Source of the DNA: Lamellibrachia columna
Taxonomy: Eukaryota > Annelida > Polychaeta > Sabellida > Siboglinidae
Length of the DNA stretch: 64,000 nucleotides
Direction of reading: 5' to 3'
Assembly: GCA_963662155.1 (NCBI GenBank)
Contig: OY759263.1
Span: 40,825,584-40,889,583, forward strand
The stretch's first letter is position 1. Each line of letters opens with the position of its first letter. A program made the translations under genes and the position numbers. Below the pieces are notes generated by a model, which was not told the origin of the DNA, made no database searches, and worked only from the letters and a program-made list of their open reading frames with translations. Below are positions 54,701-57,700 of this stretch, piece after piece.

Positions 54701-57700
54701 TGGGACTCTGCACAACAACTTTCTGGGCAGCAACGACTATGAAACTCACATCATTAGACACATTTACAAGGAGCGTGTAATTACCCACTGTCGTATACTC
54801 ATGTTCAATATCAAGCGAGGAGGTGGAGTTGAGAGCATTTGGATGAGTATAATTTCCTTCGCTGCTGTCAGCAAAATGGACTTCATACTTCAGATGTGAT
54901 CCCTTTTTAACTGTGATGTCAAACTTGGCCGTCTCCCCCACAGCGATCTCTGGGGTCAGAACTCTGATGCTGACATCCTCCACCTTCCTCTGCACCATCA
55001 CAGTTGTCGACGCCGTGTGCCATGACACCAGATTGGAACAGTTCACCGCAACAATCTGATAGCCTGTGTGTTCCTCGCCATACGTGAATGACTCTCTGTA
55101 CTTCAGTCCTTGGCCCAACTTCTCGGCAAACACTATCTTCGTTGTTCCATCTGCAAATGTCCAATTGCAAAATGGGTTGCTAGGGAATGGTTCAGGACTG
55201 GTCAATTCAACAGAATACATTCCTATCCCTGTTGGTATGACAACGGGTGATTTGCCACTCAATGTAATACCAATGATTGGATGCTGAACGATGATTTCTT
55301 CTGGCCAAGTGTAGTTGTTCATGTTCAGTGTGTTGTTGACAAGAAACTTTGGTGTGAAGTTGCCAGGTTGCTCGTACATGTAGCTAATCTCCACTGGCCG
55401 CATTGCAGACTGCCGGCGGAAATACTCAATGATTGTCGGTTGGCCATCCCCTAGGTCAGCGTAGCAAACTGCACTGGTGCCCGTACGCAGGTTGACAGTG
55501 AAAATTAATGATTCTTCAACTCTGACGTGTACTTTCCGCATATCTACAGACAATCCTGTTACCAGCTCATGGACATCAATGTAGATTGTTTTATACTGAG
55601 AGCCGAACAAGTTTGATGCACTGACATGGATTGAATAAGCACCGACTGGATCAGATGCGTTGAACACATGTGACATGTTGACATTGTCAATGTGCAATGC
55701 ATCTAGATGTGTGGCAAATGTCTGTGAATCAAAGCTGTTGTTACCATAGTTGATCGTATAAGTGACAGGGTTTCCTTGAGACACCTGCAACTGGAGGGTG
55801 ACTACTGCATCAACTGCCACCGGCACACGAGGGTAGTCAATCTGGAGCTCCTCTATGGGACTCTGCACAAACACTCCTGCTTCGAAGATGTAGGTGTCAT
55901 TGGTGAAGAAATTCTCACAGAAAAACTTCGGAATCACTTTCCCAACCACACTGAAGGTTACATCAAAAGATATATTTGCCGCACCATCAGGAAACACCTT
56001 CTGTTGGTAATAGTCACCAAATGTCCCAGAACAGTTGGCACTATTGCCTGTTACTATCGAAACACTGAAGATAACACTATTGCCAGGCATGATGATGGTA
56101 GGCTGGCTGGTAGTTGCATCGAGTCCAGTGATTGGTTCCAATATGCGCACAGTCTTTGTGTCCGATTTATTACCATGTATGCTAGGGACGACCAATATCA
56201 CTTGAAACTCACCTGGTGTATCGAAGGTATACAAGAAAGATGAATCATTGAAAGTCGTTGAGTCACACATGTTTGCTGGCATTATGCTAACTTGTTCTGA
56301 TATGCGAGGACCGTCAAGGAGTTGAGCTGTGTACTTGATGGGGCCGCCTTCATCGACATGCACGGTGAAGTTAACTGAGGCATTGACCAGATGGTAGAAG
56401 TCAGCCAGAAGAGACACCCCACCCAAAGGTCTCGCTATCTCTAGTTTGACTGTTGAATTTGAAGAACTGATTCTGTTAAAGCAGGTTGACTTGTACTGAT
56501 AGGTACCAAGACAAGTGTAATTTTGTAGAACCTCCATTCCCACATTGTCCTGTCCCTTGACGTCATTCTTGGAAGTGATTGTTGGAGAGCCAGTGCCAAA
56601 TTCATGAACACAAGTGTAGTGTAAGTCCGCTACGACTGTGACTTGTGACGGATTCACTTTGACTTTCAACACAACTTGGTTATAATTGGTATACTCGAAC
56701 TCAATGGACACCTCATTTATTTTTGTTTCAATGTACTGCATATTCATGGCAGATACCCATGATACAGTGTTGGTCATTTCAACTGTCACATTATATATGC
56801 CAACATCACATTTAGCAATCACGAAGGTGTGCCGGATCATATCATTAGCGTCCGAGTGCACCTTCCCTTCCAAGCGATCACATTTGTCAACATCAACAAC
56901 TGCATTGCAGTCTGGGAAGCAACTGCCGCTGGCAGTCACCGTCACATTAAACGGTTCACCACTCTCAGCCGCTTTGAGCTCCAACATCAGACTGTCAAGG
57001 GCACGATACGCATGTACTGTCTCAATGATCGTCACTGACGACACAGCGTTAAAGACAGTCACCAACATGTTGTACTCCCCAGAAGTCTTGTACATTACAG
57101 AGAAAGTGATCAGATCAACAGCTGCAGTGAAATTCCAATCCTCCCTGTATGTGCGATTGCACGTGCCGATGTCATCGCCGAAGTCCACGAACACATAGAT
57201 TGGATTTCCGGAAACCACAGGCAAAGCAACATTAAACGCTTCTGAGATATTGACAATGGTGGGAACAATGTATTTGTCATCAATGACAATGGCAGTTTCT
57301 ACAGTGACATTGAAGTCTGAACTGTTCATACTGAAAGTGTTATAGCAGCAGAACTGAACACTGTAGTCTCCACTGGAGTTGTAGTAATGAGCTATTATTG
57401 ATGGGGATTCAACAACATCGTTGTAGAGCATCACCATCGAGGTATCACCAATGTTCACCTTGCAAACCAAGTAACTTGCCTCGGTGACGCTCCAGTGGAG
57501 CAGAACAGTGCGGTTGGAGAGTACCTCATTTGTGACAGCGAAACCCGTCATGGCCTGCTGCGTGCTGAGTGACAGAGAGAACTCTTGCGATGACACAGAA
57601 TTGTTCGCGGTAAATATCAGCATGCGTGTGCCGACTGTGAAATTGTATGTCATCACTGCTTCAGGGGTATATGTGGCATTTGTGAAGTAGACCCAGTTCA

